Positions 7,993-15,691 of a DNA stretch of 64,000 nt are shown in pieces (position 1 is the stretch's first letter; every line of letters begins with the position of its first letter). The notes beneath the pieces were generated by a model that saw only the letters and a program-made list of their open reading frames with translations, was not told the DNA's origin and searched no databases. Made by a program: the position numbers and the translations under genes. The stretch is from contig NZ_LIPG01000008.1 in NCBI RefSeq assembly GCF_001905505.1, forward strand, positions 62,001 through 126,000, written 5' to 3'. The stretch comes from Streptomyces sp. CB02058 (GTDB lineage: Bacteria > Actinomycetota > Actinomycetes > Streptomycetales > Streptomycetaceae).

Positions 7993-9351
7993 GTGCCTTC
8001 GACGCAGACCACGACCTCGGCGGATGAGCCCGCGCTCAAGCGGGTCATCGGCCCCAAGCTCCTCATCCTGTTCGTCGTCGGAGACATCCTCGGCACCGGC
8101 ATCTACGCCACGACCGGAAAGGTCGCGGGCAAGGTCGGCGGGGCCCTCTGGCTGCCCTTCCTGATCGGCTTCGTGGTGGCGCTCCTGACCGCGGCGTCCT
8201 ACGTCGAGCTCGTCGGCAAGTACCCCAGGGCCGCCGGCGCCGCGCTCTACACCCAGAAGGCGTTCAAGGTCCCGTTCCTGACGTTCGTGGTCGCCTTCAT
8301 GGTCATGTGCTCGGGCCTGTCGTCCGCGAGCGCCGCGGCCCGCGCGTTCAGCGGCGACTACCTCGGCGAGTTCACGGACGTGCTGCCGCCGACACTCGTC
8401 GCGATCCTCTTCATCCTCGCCCTCGCGGCGCTCAACCTGCGCGGGGTCTCCGAATCGGTGAAGGCCAACGTCGTCCTGACGATCGTCGAGCTCAGCGGCC
8501 TCCTGGTGATCCTCACGATCGGCGCGTACGCGGTCCTCTCGGGCGACGGACAGCCGTCCAGGCTCACCGATCTGGACACGGGCGGGACGGGCTACGCACT
8601 GCTCACCGGCATCCTCGGCGCGACCGCGCTCGGCTTCTTCGCCTTCGTCGGCTTCGAGGACTCGGTGAACATGGCCGAGGAGACCCGCGACCCGGCCAGG
8701 ACCTTCCCGCGTGCCATCTTCGTCGGCGTCGCGGTGACGGGCACGATCTACGTCCTGGTCGCCCTGGTCTCCTCGCTCCTGGTCGACCACCGCACCCTGG
8801 AGACGTCCAGCGGGCCGCTGCTCGAAGTGGTGAAGGCGGGCGGCATCGACTTCCCGCCCAGGCTCTTCGCGCTGATCGCCCTGTTCGCGGTCACCAACTC
8901 CGCGCTGATCAACATCATGATGGCCTCGCGCCTCTGCTACGGCATGGCCAACGAACGCATCCTGCCCCCCACGATGGGCCGCGTCCTCGCCCGCCGCCGC
9001 ACCCCCTGGGTGGGCATCGTCTTCGTGACCGCGCTCGCCGTCGGGCTGGTCTCCACCGGCGAGATCGAGGGCCTCGGCGACACCACGTCCTTCCTGCTCC
9101 TCTGCGTCTTCGCCGTGGTCAACATCGCCGTGCTCGTGCTGCGCAAGGACCGGGTGGAGCACCGGCACTTCCGTGCGCCGACGGCGCTGCCCGTGCTGGG
9201 GGCGGTCACCTCCCTGATCCTGGCGAGCCCGCTCGCCGACCGGGCCGCGGACGTCTACATCCGCGCCGGAATCCTCCTGCTGATCGGAATCGGTCTCTGG
9301 GCGGTCAACAAGGCGGTGATGTCGGCCCGGGAGAAGGCCGAGAAGGCCTGA
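7993..9351 (+). CDS. APC-family amino acid permease
   Basis: A 452-residue integral membrane transporter of the amino acid/polyamine/organocation superfamily. About 12 hydrophobic helices are visible, with the TM1 signature VVGDILGTGIYATTGKVAGKVGGA (unwound GTG segment) and the ALGFFAFVGFEDSVNMAEE block in the TM6 region. The GTG start at 7993 has GAGGAGG five bases upstream. It diverges from the hut operon across a shared 128-bp regulatory region, so histidine, urocanate or a related amino acid are reasonable candidate substrates. The family alone does not fix the substrate. Confidence 0.9.
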   Translation: MPSTQTTTSADEPALKRVIGPKLLILFVVGDILGTGIYATTGKVAGKVGGALWLPFLIGFVVALLTAASYVELVGKYPRAAGAALYTQKAFKVPFLTFVVAFMVMCSGLSSASAAARAFSGDYLGEFTDVLPPTLVAILFILALAALNLRGVSESVKANVVLTIVELSGLLVILTIGAYAVLSGDGQPSRLTDLDTGGTGYALLTGILGATALGFFAFVGFEDSVNMAEETRDPARTFPRAIFVGVAVTGTIYVLVALVSSLLVDHRTLETSSGPLLEVVKAGGIDFPPRLFALIALFAVTNSALINIMMASRLCYGMANERILPPTMGRVLARRRTPWVGIVFVTALAVGLVSTGEIEGLGDTTSFLLLCVFAVVNIAVLVLRKDRVEHRHFRAPTALPVLGAVTSLILASPLADRAADVYIRAGILLLIGIGLWAVNKAVMSAREKAEKA

Positions 9352-9554
9352 GAACGAGCACGGAACGACCCGTTCGCCGTGGAGGAACGACAGCCGGTAG
9401 GACGGATTCCGACCGGCCGCGACGCGTCCACCTGCCGTCCTTTACAGCGGCGAGCGCATGTACCAATGGAAAATGCCAGAACTCCCACCAGGACCGCACA
9501 CGTTGCGTAGCCTCTCCACTACATCCGTACGCCACGTCGGGAGGGGAATCCGCG

Positions 9555-9959
9555 GTGCCCGGAATCGACGAGTGCCTCATCGAAGTCATGAGGCTGCCCG
9601 GTGCCCGAGGTGCCGCGGTGGTCGACTGGACCAGCGGTCTCGCGCTCGGCACCATCGGTGAGTCGCCCAACGGCGACCACGAGGCGACGGCCGCCGAGAC
9701 GGCGGAGGTGGCGAGGATGGCCGCCGAACAGCCCGTCTTCGCACAGGCGGAGGGGCATGCGAGCGCGTCCGGCCCGCCCGCCCCCGCCGTCGAGGACGTC
9801 ATCGTCACCACCGCCCCCGGCTACCACATCCTCCGTTTCGTGGAGACCGCCTTCGACAGCAGCGTCTTCCTCCACCTGTGGCTGGACCGCGCGGAGGGCA
9901 ATCTGGCCCTCGCCCGCATACGGCTCGGCGAGATAGCGGAGCGGCTGGTCCTGGCATGA
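9555..9959 (+). CDS. Roadblock/LC7-like protein, first gene of operon
   Basis: A 134-residue protein without signal or membrane segment. Its opening (LIEVMRLPGARGAAVVDWTSGLALGTIG) aligns by eye with that of the fourth gene of the same operon (AMSSIEGTLGVALVDYTSGMALGTLG). The two also share the closing pattern (F/Y)LHLWLDRAEGNLALARIRL versus LYLVLDGGRANLAMARHQL, so they are paralogues of the roadblock fold. Roadblock proteins are small homodimerising scaffolds that often control small GTPases. The GTG start at 9555 follows GGGAGGGG. Its stop overlaps the next start (ATGA, 9956-9959). The 203 bp upstream should hold the operon promoter; I could not fix it. Confidence 0.85.
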   Translation: MPGIDECLIEVMRLPGARGAAVVDWTSGLALGTIGESPNGDHEATAAETAEVARMAAEQPVFAQAEGHASASGPPAPAVEDVIVTTAPGYHILRFVETAFDSSVFLHLWLDRAEGNLALARIRLGEIAERLVLA

Positions 9960-10756
9960 GGGCCACCGGCGCCGCCGGAGCGGACCTCTCCGAACGGGCC
10001 GCACCGTCTCCGATGCTCCAGCGGCTGGCGGCCGAGCGCGCGACCGGGGCGCTGATGCGGGACCGCGGCACCCTCTACCTCGCCGACGGCCAGGTCGTCC
10101 ACGCCGAGAGCCCCGCCACCCCCGGCATCGACGTCCTGCTCACCACCGGCGGGGCCCTGCGCTCCGAGGGCTGGTGGGACGCGGTCGCCCAGGCGGGCGC
10201 GGGACAGCGGGTCGGCCGCTATCTCGTGGACAGCGGCCGGGTCCCCGGCGGCGCCCTGGAGCTCTGCCATCTGGGCGCGCTGTACGACGCGGCCTTCTTC
10301 GCCCTGGCCCCCACGAACACCCCGGCCCGCTTCCGCTACGGGGTCTCCCACTGGATCGGCCCCGTCCGCCCGGTGCCCGTGCACGCCGTGCAGCGCGAGA
10401 CGCTCCGGCGCCGCGAACTCCTGGACCGCATCTGGCCGGACGCGCTCACCGACAGCGCCCCGCTCGTCCCCACCGCGCGCCCCGTCGACGCCCCCGTCCC
10501 CCCGCGCCAGCGACGCGTCCTGGCCCTGGTCGACGGCGAGCGCACGGCCACGGACATCGCCACGGAACTGGGCCGCTCGGCCTTCCACATCCTCGTCGAT
10601 CTACGCCGGCTCGCCGCCGCCGGACTGGTCGAAGCGGTCCGCCCGGCCACAGCCGGGTCCGTATCGGAGCCCGGCCGCATCCCGCTGCCCGAGGTCACGA
10701 ACGACCCCGACGTCGCCCTGTTGCGCCGGCTCAGAGACGCATTGGAGGCCCTGTGA
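9956..10756 (+). CDS. PATAN (DUF4388)-like and winged-helix protein
   Basis: A 266-residue protein. Residues about 20-100 (LAAERATGALMRDRG-TLYLADGQVVHAESP, then VGRYLVDSGRVPG) resemble the PATAN/DUF4388 fold, which in bacteria often accompanies roadblock proteins and signalling ATPases. Residues about 180-225 (RQRRVLALVDGERTATDIATELGRSAFHIL) look like a winged helix. The start at 9956 overlaps the previous stop and its stop overlaps the next start (GTGA, 10753-10756), so the three genes are translationally coupled. A role as output partner of the roadblock proteins is inference. Confidence 0.8.
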   Translation: MRATGAAGADLSERAAPSPMLQRLAAERATGALMRDRGTLYLADGQVVHAESPATPGIDVLLTTGGALRSEGWWDAVAQAGAGQRVGRYLVDSGRVPGGALELCHLGALYDAAFFALAPTNTPARFRYGVSHWIGPVRPVPVHAVQRETLRRRELLDRIWPDALTDSAPLVPTARPVDAPVPPRQRRVLALVDGERTATDIATELGRSAFHILVDLRRLAAAGLVEAVRPATAGSVSEPGRIPLPEVTNDPDVALLRRLRDALEAL

Positions 10757-11262
10757 TACGCGCGCTCAGACAGCGTGCCGGGAGGAGACAGCTGATGGTG
10801 CCCGAGGCCGAGGTGCAGGACGTCCTCGACGAGCTCCAGCGGTTACGCGCCCGCGTACCCCTCCTGACCGGCGCGCTGGCCGCCAGCACCGACGGCCTGA
10901 TCGTCGCCCAGGACACCCCTGGCATAGAGGCCGAGGGCGTCGCCGCCCTGACGGCCGCGGCACTCGGCGTCTCGATCCGGATGACCGACGCCACCGGACG
11001 CGGCGGCTTCCGCGAACTCCTGATCCGCGGCGAGAACGGCTACATCGCCACCTACGCCGCGGGCTCCTCCGCCGTCCTGACCCTGCTCGCCGAGGACCGC
11101 ATCAACGTCGGCCGCCTCCATCTGGAAGGCCGCAGGGCCGGCGCGCGCATCGGCGAAGTGGTCGACGCCGCACAGGAACACACCGACCGGCCGGCACCTC
11201 CCTCGCGACCGCAGCAGACCGGGGGCCTGCCCCGCCGCACCACCACACCCGATCTCACGTGA
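10753..11262 (+). CDS. Roadblock/LC7 protein with in-frame TTA codon
   Basis: A 169-residue protein with a classical actinomycete roadblock domain (about residues 20-135: DVLDELQRLRARVPLLTGAL, STDGLIVAQ, GRGGFRELLIRGENGYIATYAAG, AVLTLLAEDRINVGRLHLE) and a short disordered tail. It resembles the CvnB component of Streptomyces conservons. The GTG start has TTGGAGG upstream and overlaps the preceding stop. Codon 31 is TTA (10843-10845), well inside the folded domain and unavoidable by any plausible start choice. Full-length synthesis should therefore depend on bldA tRNA, tying this operon to development or stationary phase. Confidence 0.88.
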   Translation: MIRALRQRAGRRQLMVPEAEVQDVLDELQRLRARVPLLTGALAASTDGLIVAQDTPGIEAEGVAALTAAALGVSIRMTDATGRGGFRELLIRGENGYIATYAAGSSAVLTLLAEDRINVGRLHLEGRRAGARIGEVVDAAQEHTDRPAPPSRPQQTGGLPRRTTTPDLT

Positions 11263-11321
11263 CACCCGTACGCCAGAAACGGACCGGCCAACGGGCCGGC
11301 CAGGGAAAGGAATCGAGCACT

Positions 11322-11696
11322 ATGGCCAACACCGAAGCGTCACTGAAGGAAGCGATGTCGTCGATCGAGGGCACCCTCGGTGTCGCTCTCGTCGACTACA
11401 CGAGCGGCATGGCCCTGGGCACCCTCGGCGGCGGCAAGGAGTTCAACCTGGAGGTCGCGGCGGCCGGCAACACGGACGTCGTGCGCGCCAAGCTCCGCAC
11501 CATGGAGCACCTGGGGATCAAGGACGAGATCGAGGACATCCTGATCACGCTGGGCACCCAGTTCCACCTGATCCGGCTGCTCAAGACCCGTGGAAGCAAC
11601 GGCCTGTTCCTCTACCTCGTGCTGGACGGCGGCAGGGCCAATCTCGCGATGGCCCGCCACCAGCTGCGGAAGATCGAGGCGTCCCTGGAGGTCTGA
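11322..11696 (+). CDS. Roadblock/LC7-like protein, fourth gene of operon
   Basis: A 124-residue protein, paralogous to the product of the first gene of the cluster and sharing the (V/I)DYTSGMALGTLG and LYLVLDGGRANLAMARHQL patterns. The ATG at 11322 is preceded by GGGAAAGG. There is a 59-bp gap from the third gene, short enough for one transcript. Having two gene pairs of roadblock type fits formation of heteromeric complexes. There is no kinase or GTPase gene beside it, unlike conservons. Confidence 0.87.
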   Translation: MANTEASLKEAMSSIEGTLGVALVDYTSGMALGTLGGGKEFNLEVAAAGNTDVVRAKLRTMEHLGIKDEIEDILITLGTQFHLIRLLKTRGSNGLFLYLVLDGGRANLAMARHQLRKIEASLEV

Positions 11697-11706
11697 CCCC
11701 CCGTCC

Positions 11707-12336
11707 TCACCGGCGGCGACGCCGCGCCCCTCCGGGTGCGGCGTCCCCCGCCATGGGCCCGGTCGTCCGGTAGCCCTTCACCCGGCTGCCCGCGGGCCGC
11801 CCGCGCTCCACCCAGTCGGTGCGCACCCAGTACAGGACGTCCTCCCGCCGCTCCCGCTGTCCGATCCGTACGGACTTCAGCCAGAGCCCGGCGCCCGCAC
11901 CGGCCAGCAGGAGCCCCCCGGCCCCCGGCAGCACGGCAGCGCTCGCCACCGCCACGAGGAACGCCCCGGCGAGCGGCCAGCGGTATCCGCGCCGCCAGTT
12001 CCGCACGGTCACGTCCCGGTCCTGGAGGAAGTCGCTCCGCCCCGCCCGGGTGGCCCCCCTGGCGAGCTCCGCGTACCTCCCCGTACGCGAGAACGCCACG
12101 ACGGCCAGGGCCACCAGGAACAGCGCGGCACCGGCCGTCAGCCCGATCCGCCGCCCGGTCAGTCCCGGTACGAACGCCCCGACGGCCGCCGCGAGCAGCC
12201 CCGGCCACCACAGCGGCGAGGCCCCGGCCCGTACGATCACGGCCACCCTCGCCAACGACTGCGCTCCGCGCCCCACGTCCGTACCCCTCTCCCGCAGCTC
12301 CCTGTGCACCTTCTGGGCGCGGAGATTAACGGGCAC
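11707..12336 (-). CDS. Membrane protein of unknown function
   Basis: A 209-residue protein with about four hydrophobic segments: PLWWPGLLAAAVGAFVPGL, IGLTAGAALFLVALAVVAFS, and a long stretch around WPLAGAFLVAVASAAVLPG and LLLAGAGAGLWL. It has a basic C-terminus (GGARRRRR). No family is recognised. It is convergent with the roadblock operon. The GTG start at 12336 is tentative because no strong ribosome-binding site is visible; an internal GTG (KVHREL) is the alternative. Confidence 0.7.
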   Translation of the reverse strand: MPVNLRAQKVHRELRERGTDVGRGAQSLARVAVIVRAGASPLWWPGLLAAAVGAFVPGLTGRRIGLTAGAALFLVALAVVAFSRTGRYAELARGATRAGRSDFLQDRDVTVRNWRRGYRWPLAGAFLVAVASAAVLPGAGGLLLAGAGAGLWLKSVRIGQRERREDVLYWVRTDWVERGRPAGSRVKGYRTTGPMAGDAAPGGARRRRR

Positions 12337-12374
12337 AGATGAGCGACGTCTGAGAATCGGCGGAAGCGGGCCCG

Positions 12375-13223
12375 TCACTCGACGAACAGCCCCCGCGCCG
12401 CGGCCCTCGCGTCGAACTCCTCCAGCCGTGCCTGCGCGTCGGGCAGCCCGTCGCACATGGCCTCCAGCAGCACCCGCCCCAGCAGCATCGGCGCGCACGC
12501 GGTGTCGAAGGCCAGCCCGGTCCCCACCGCGGCCGGGATCAGCAGATCGCTGTGGGCGGCCACCGGGGCGAACGCGGAGTCGGCCACGGTCACGACGGTC
12601 AGTCCCTGCGCCCGCGCGTACGCCAGCGCGTCCACGGCCTCACGCGGATACCGCGGCAGCGCGAAGCACAGCAGCACGCTCGCGCCCGCGCTCCGCGCGG
12701 CGTCGATCCGGTCGTGCAGCATGCTGCCGCCCTCGTCGAGCACCCGCACATCGGGGTGCACCTTGGCGGCGAAGTAGCCGAACCCCCTGGCCTGCGAGGA
12801 CGCGGCCCTCAGCCCGAGCACGAGCAGCGGCCCGGACGCGGCGAGCAGCCGCCCCGCGCGCTCCACCGGGGCCGGGTCGGCGAGCAGCTCGGACAGCTGC
12901 CGCAGGTTCTCGATCTCGGCCCGCACCGCCTGCTGGTACTCGTTGAAGGACTCCTCCGTCCCCGTGCCGCTCTCCGCTCCGGCCGGTGCGACCTCCCTCA
13001 GGTGCTTGCGCAGGGCCGGATAGCCGTCGAACCCGAGCGCCACGGCGAAGCGGGTGACGGACGGCTGGCTGACCCCTGCCAGCTCGGCCAGCTCCACACT
13101 CGACAGGAACGGGGCGTCCGCGGCCCGTCGCACCATGGAGTGCGCGATCCGCCGCTGGGTGGGCGTGAGCCGCTGCCCCTCGAAGAGCCGCTGCAACCGC
13201 GCAGCCGGGCTGCTCCCGCTCAT
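12375..13223 (-). CDS. MurR/RpiR-family transcriptional regulator
   Basis: A 282-residue regulator with an N-terminal RpiR helix-turn-helix (residues about 20-80: TPTQRRIAHSMV, LSSVELAELAGVSQPSVTRFAVALGF) and a C-terminal SIS sugar-isomerase-like sensor domain (about 115-265: LLVLGLRAASSQARGFGYFAAK, LLCFALPRYPREAVDALAYA). The SIS domain normally binds a phosphosugar or another small anionic ligand. The ATG at 13223 follows GGAGGGG at ideal spacing. It stands alone on the minus strand, with a DsbA-like gene divergent. Its target is not evident; the hut/permease divergon 5 kb away is one possibility. Confidence 0.88.
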   Translation of the reverse strand: MSGSSPAARLQRLFEGQRLTPTQRRIAHSMVRRAADAPFLSSVELAELAGVSQPSVTRFAVALGFDGYPALRKHLREVAPAGAESGTGTEESFNEYQQAVRAEIENLRQLSELLADPAPVERAGRLLAASGPLLVLGLRAASSQARGFGYFAAKVHPDVRVLDEGGSMLHDRIDAARSAGASVLLCFALPRYPREAVDALAYARAQGLTVVTVADSAFAPVAAHSDLLIPAAVGTGLAFDTACAPMLLGRVLLEAMCDGLPDAQARLEEFDARAAARGLFVE

Positions 13224-13399
13224 GCTGTCCCCTCCAGAAACTCCGCCGCGCCGGTCCGGCACCCGAGAAATCCATTCAGCCAGCAAGCAGTCTGCATGTC
13301 CATATACAGACCGGTCGCCTGCACGTCCACGGTCCCGGCCGGGCCGCCGTGCCGGCGGCTCGCATTGCGGGACCGCTCTCCCCTGCCGACCCTTGGAGC

Positions 13400-13981
13400 A
13401 TGATCCCAGCCAATACGAGAGGGCCCGGCGGCATCGTCGTCCGCTACGGGGACGACGACGCCGCACATGTGCTGAGCGTCTACGCCGATCTGCGCTGCCC
13501 CTACTGCAAACGCATGGAGCTGGACCTCGGGGCCGTGATGGAGCGGGCCGCCGACGAGGGCCGTTTCGCGGTGGACCACCATTTCGGCACGTTCATCGAC
13601 GACAACGCGGGCGGCAGCGGGTCCCTGGAGGCGCTGGCGGCGCTGGGAGCCGCGGTGGACGTGGGCCAGAAGCCGTTCATGCACTATCTGCGGGCCCTGT
13701 ACGCCGATCAGCCCAGCGAGGACGTCGACGCCTTCGCCGACCGGGACAACCTGCTGCGGCTGGCCGGCGAGGTCGAGGCGCTGCGCTCCGACTCCTTCCG
13801 GCAGAAGGTCATGGAGCGCACCTATCTGCCCTGGGCGGCGCAGGTGTCGGCGGCGTTCGCGACGAGCGGTGTCCGGTCCACCCCGACGGTACTGATCGAC
13901 AGCACCCCGGTCGCCGTCATCAACAGCCTGGGTTACGCCGTCACGCCCGAGGCGTTCCTCGCCGAGGTCACTCCCCCCTGA
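13400..13981 (+). CDS. DsbA-family thioredoxin-fold protein
   Basis: A 193-residue thioredoxin-fold protein of the DsbA group. The redox motif CPYC (C33, C36) follows the first strand (LSVYADLRCPYCKRME). An alpha-helical insertion (EALAALGAAVDVGQKPF..LRALYADQPSEDV) and the cis-proline region VRSTPTVLIDSTPV complete the fold. There is no signal peptide, so it is likely cytoplasmic and may reduce or isomerise substrates or act as an oxidoreductase with mycothiol. The start at 13400 is chosen at MIPANTRG; GTG 13349 would add 17 unconvincing residues. It is transcribed away from the RpiR gene; the shared upstream region is 176 bp. Confidence 0.85.
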   Translation: MIPANTRGPGGIVVRYGDDDAAHVLSVYADLRCPYCKRMELDLGAVMERAADEGRFAVDHHFGTFIDDNAGGSGSLEALAALGAAVDVGQKPFMHYLRALYADQPSEDVDAFADRDNLLRLAGEVEALRSDSFRQKVMERTYLPWAAQVSAAFATSGVRSTPTVLIDSTPVAVINSLGYAVTPEAFLAEVTPP

Positions 13982-14028
13982 CGCCGGGCCCCTCCGTCGC
14001 CGGGGCCCCGTGACGGCGGCGCACCGCG

Positions 14029-14832
14029 TCAGAACACGACGCGAGCCGCCAGCAGCGCCGCCCCGGCCTCGGGGTCCCCCTCCAGCTCCAGGCGCCCTCG
14101 CGTCGGCCGGCCGGACAGGTGCCGGGCGAAGTCGACCGCGTCCGCGCGGAGGGTGGCGGCCGGGGCGGCGATGCCCAGCAGGTAGTGCCCGCCCGCCGGA
14201 CCGCGGAGGTCCAGTTCCGCCGAGGGCCCCGTCCAGGAGAGGGCCAGGTCCAGCACCACCTGGCTCACGATCTCCCGGTCGTGCCCGTCGAGGACCGGTT
14301 CGGCGCCCGTGGCGTCCCCCAGGTCCACCCGGTGCATCCAGGTGTCGCGGACCAGCAGGACGTTGCCGAGGTAGTCCATCGAGTCGTCGGGCAGTGCCCT
14401 CGCCTCCGGGTAGAGCAGGCTGAGGCGGACCTTGCGGCGGGCAGGGGCGGGCATGCGGCGCAGGGCGATGAGTCCCTGCGGTGCGAAGTGCGCGAGGGCG
14501 CCGATCAGTTCGGGCCCGGGGACGGCCTTGCGGTCCTCGATCTGGACCTCGTTGTGCCCGTCGAGCGGGCCGAGCCCCGGATGGGTCCGCGCCGCCTGCC
14601 GGACACGGCGCACGGCGACCCAGGGACGCGGCAGCTCCTCGAACTGGCCGACGGTGTGGGCGAGCATGTCCCGGACCGTCCAGCCGTCGCAGACCGTGGG
14701 GCGCCGCCAGTCCTCGTCGGAGAGCTCGCGGAAGGTGGACAGGGTCGCCCGCAGCTCCGCCTCGTTGACCCTGCGGGCCCGCGTCCCCGTCGTACGGGGG
14801 ATGGTGCGGGCGGACGACGTCGTGGTGGCCAT
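14029..14832 (-). CDS. Maleylpyruvate isomerase-family, mycothiol-dependent-type enzyme
   Basis: A 267-residue protein of the DinB-like group annotated as the maleylpyruvate isomerase family. Visible markers: the N-terminal helix ending in CDGWTVRDMLAHTVGQFEE, where the His is a metal ligand, and LLVRDTWMHRVDLGDATG with a second His-Asp metal site. The C-terminal part (ELDLRGPAGGHYLLG, FARHLSGRPTRGRLELEGD) matches the SCP-like tail of the family. Members often use mycothiol as cofactor, but most have no known substrate. The ATG at 14832 has GGGAGG seven bases upstream. Confidence 0.87.
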   Translation of the reverse strand: MATTTSSARTIPRTTGTRARRVNEAELRATLSTFRELSDEDWRRPTVCDGWTVRDMLAHTVGQFEELPRPWVAVRRVRQAARTHPGLGPLDGHNEVQIEDRKAVPGPELIGALAHFAPQGLIALRRMPAPARRKVRLSLLYPEARALPDDSMDYLGNVLLVRDTWMHRVDLGDATGAEPVLDGHDREIVSQVVLDLALSWTGPSAELDLRGPAGGHYLLGIAAPAATLRADAVDFARHLSGRPTRGRLELEGDPEAGAALLAARVVF

Positions 14833-14959
14833 GGGACGCCTCCCGTCTCCGGCATCAACGCTACGCCGAGGGGGCACGGGGCGCCCTGCCCGAAGGAGGG
14901 CGCAAACCGGGGGGCTAACCCCACTGACCCGGGGACGTCGGCTTCGTAACGTACTGGGT

Positions 14960-15379
14960 ATGGAAGCCCGTGACCCTGAGCTCAAGCGAGAGCTCGACGC
15001 CACCCTCCAGGCCCGTGCCGAGCTGGGGCCCGAATACGAGGCCGCGCTCATCGACTCGTTCCTGGAGAAGGTCGAGCAGCGGCTCGACGGAACGGTCGAC
15101 CGGCGGATGCGACGCGGTCTCGCCGAGCAGCAGATGGCCGCCGCACGGGGCGCCGCACGGCAGACGAGGCCGTTCGGGGTCTTCGCCGAGCGCTACGGCT
15201 TCGGGATCGTGTCGCTGGTGCTGGCGATCCCGCTGTCCGCCATCGGCGTCGCGAACGCCGGGATCGAGGGGCTCGTCGTGGCCTGGCTGGGAATCTTCGG
15301 GGTGAACGCCGTTCACGCCGCCCGCACGTGGCACTGGGCCCGGGCAGGGAAGCGGTATCCGTCCGACTGGGAGGACTGA
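14960..15379 (+). CDS. Small membrane protein with helical cytoplasmic N-terminus
   Basis: A 139-residue protein. Residues 1-70 are charged and helical (ELKRELDATLQARAELGPEY, EKVEQRLDGTVDRRMRRGLA). Two membrane segments follow at about 80-120 (FGIVSLVLAIPLSAIGVANAG and VVAWLGIFGVNAVHAARTW). The conserved look and the position in Streptomyces suggest a real gene of unknown function. The ATG at 14960 has only a weak ribosome-binding site. It is divergent from the mycothiol-type enzyme and convergent with cystathionine beta-synthase. Confidence 0.8.
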   Translation: MEARDPELKRELDATLQARAELGPEYEAALIDSFLEKVEQRLDGTVDRRMRRGLAEQQMAAARGAARQTRPFGVFAERYGFGIVSLVLAIPLSAIGVANAGIEGLVVAWLGIFGVNAVHAARTWHWARAGKRYPSDWED

Positions 15380-15691
15380 GGAACCCGGCGGCGCGAGCGA
15401 CAGGGGCCGCGTGCCCGCGGGCACGAATAATCGCGGGGACCGCCGCACCCCCGGTTGCCCAGGGGGCGGGACGACGGCGGTCCCCGCGAGGGACGCGGTC
15501 CCGGGTCAGGGCCGGGTGTCGCGTCCGGGCGACGGTGGAGGTCCGGGAGCCGCTCCGTAGTCCGTGTCGCCGTATGTGGTGCCGGCGGGTTTCCCTGCCG
15601 ACACCCATTACTCTGCCGGAGCCGTGTTAAGCCGGTGCTGCGCGTACGTGTCGCGCTCGTACCGATTTCGCGAACCCCGGAAACCTGCCCG
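15380..15691. other. 312-bp convergent intergenic region
   Basis: This gap separates the small membrane protein gene from the cystathionine beta-synthase stop. Apart from the large hairpin listed separately (15431-15489) I see no gene or RNA signature in it. Confidence 0.6.
15431..15489. terminator. Large convergent hairpin, probable bidirectional terminator
   Basis: A perfect 15-bp inverted repeat, TCGCGGGGACCGCCG at 15431-15445 with its complement at 15475-15489. The 29-nt loop contains a smaller GC stem (CCCCC and GGGGG). It lies between convergent genes and has no U tract, as is usual in Streptomyces. Confidence 0.7.

Noticed and set aside
8307..9959. 550-residue frame including the first roadblock gene
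   Set aside because: The first 400 residues are a frame-shifted reading of the permease gene. The real gene begins at GTG 9555 with a ribosome-binding site.
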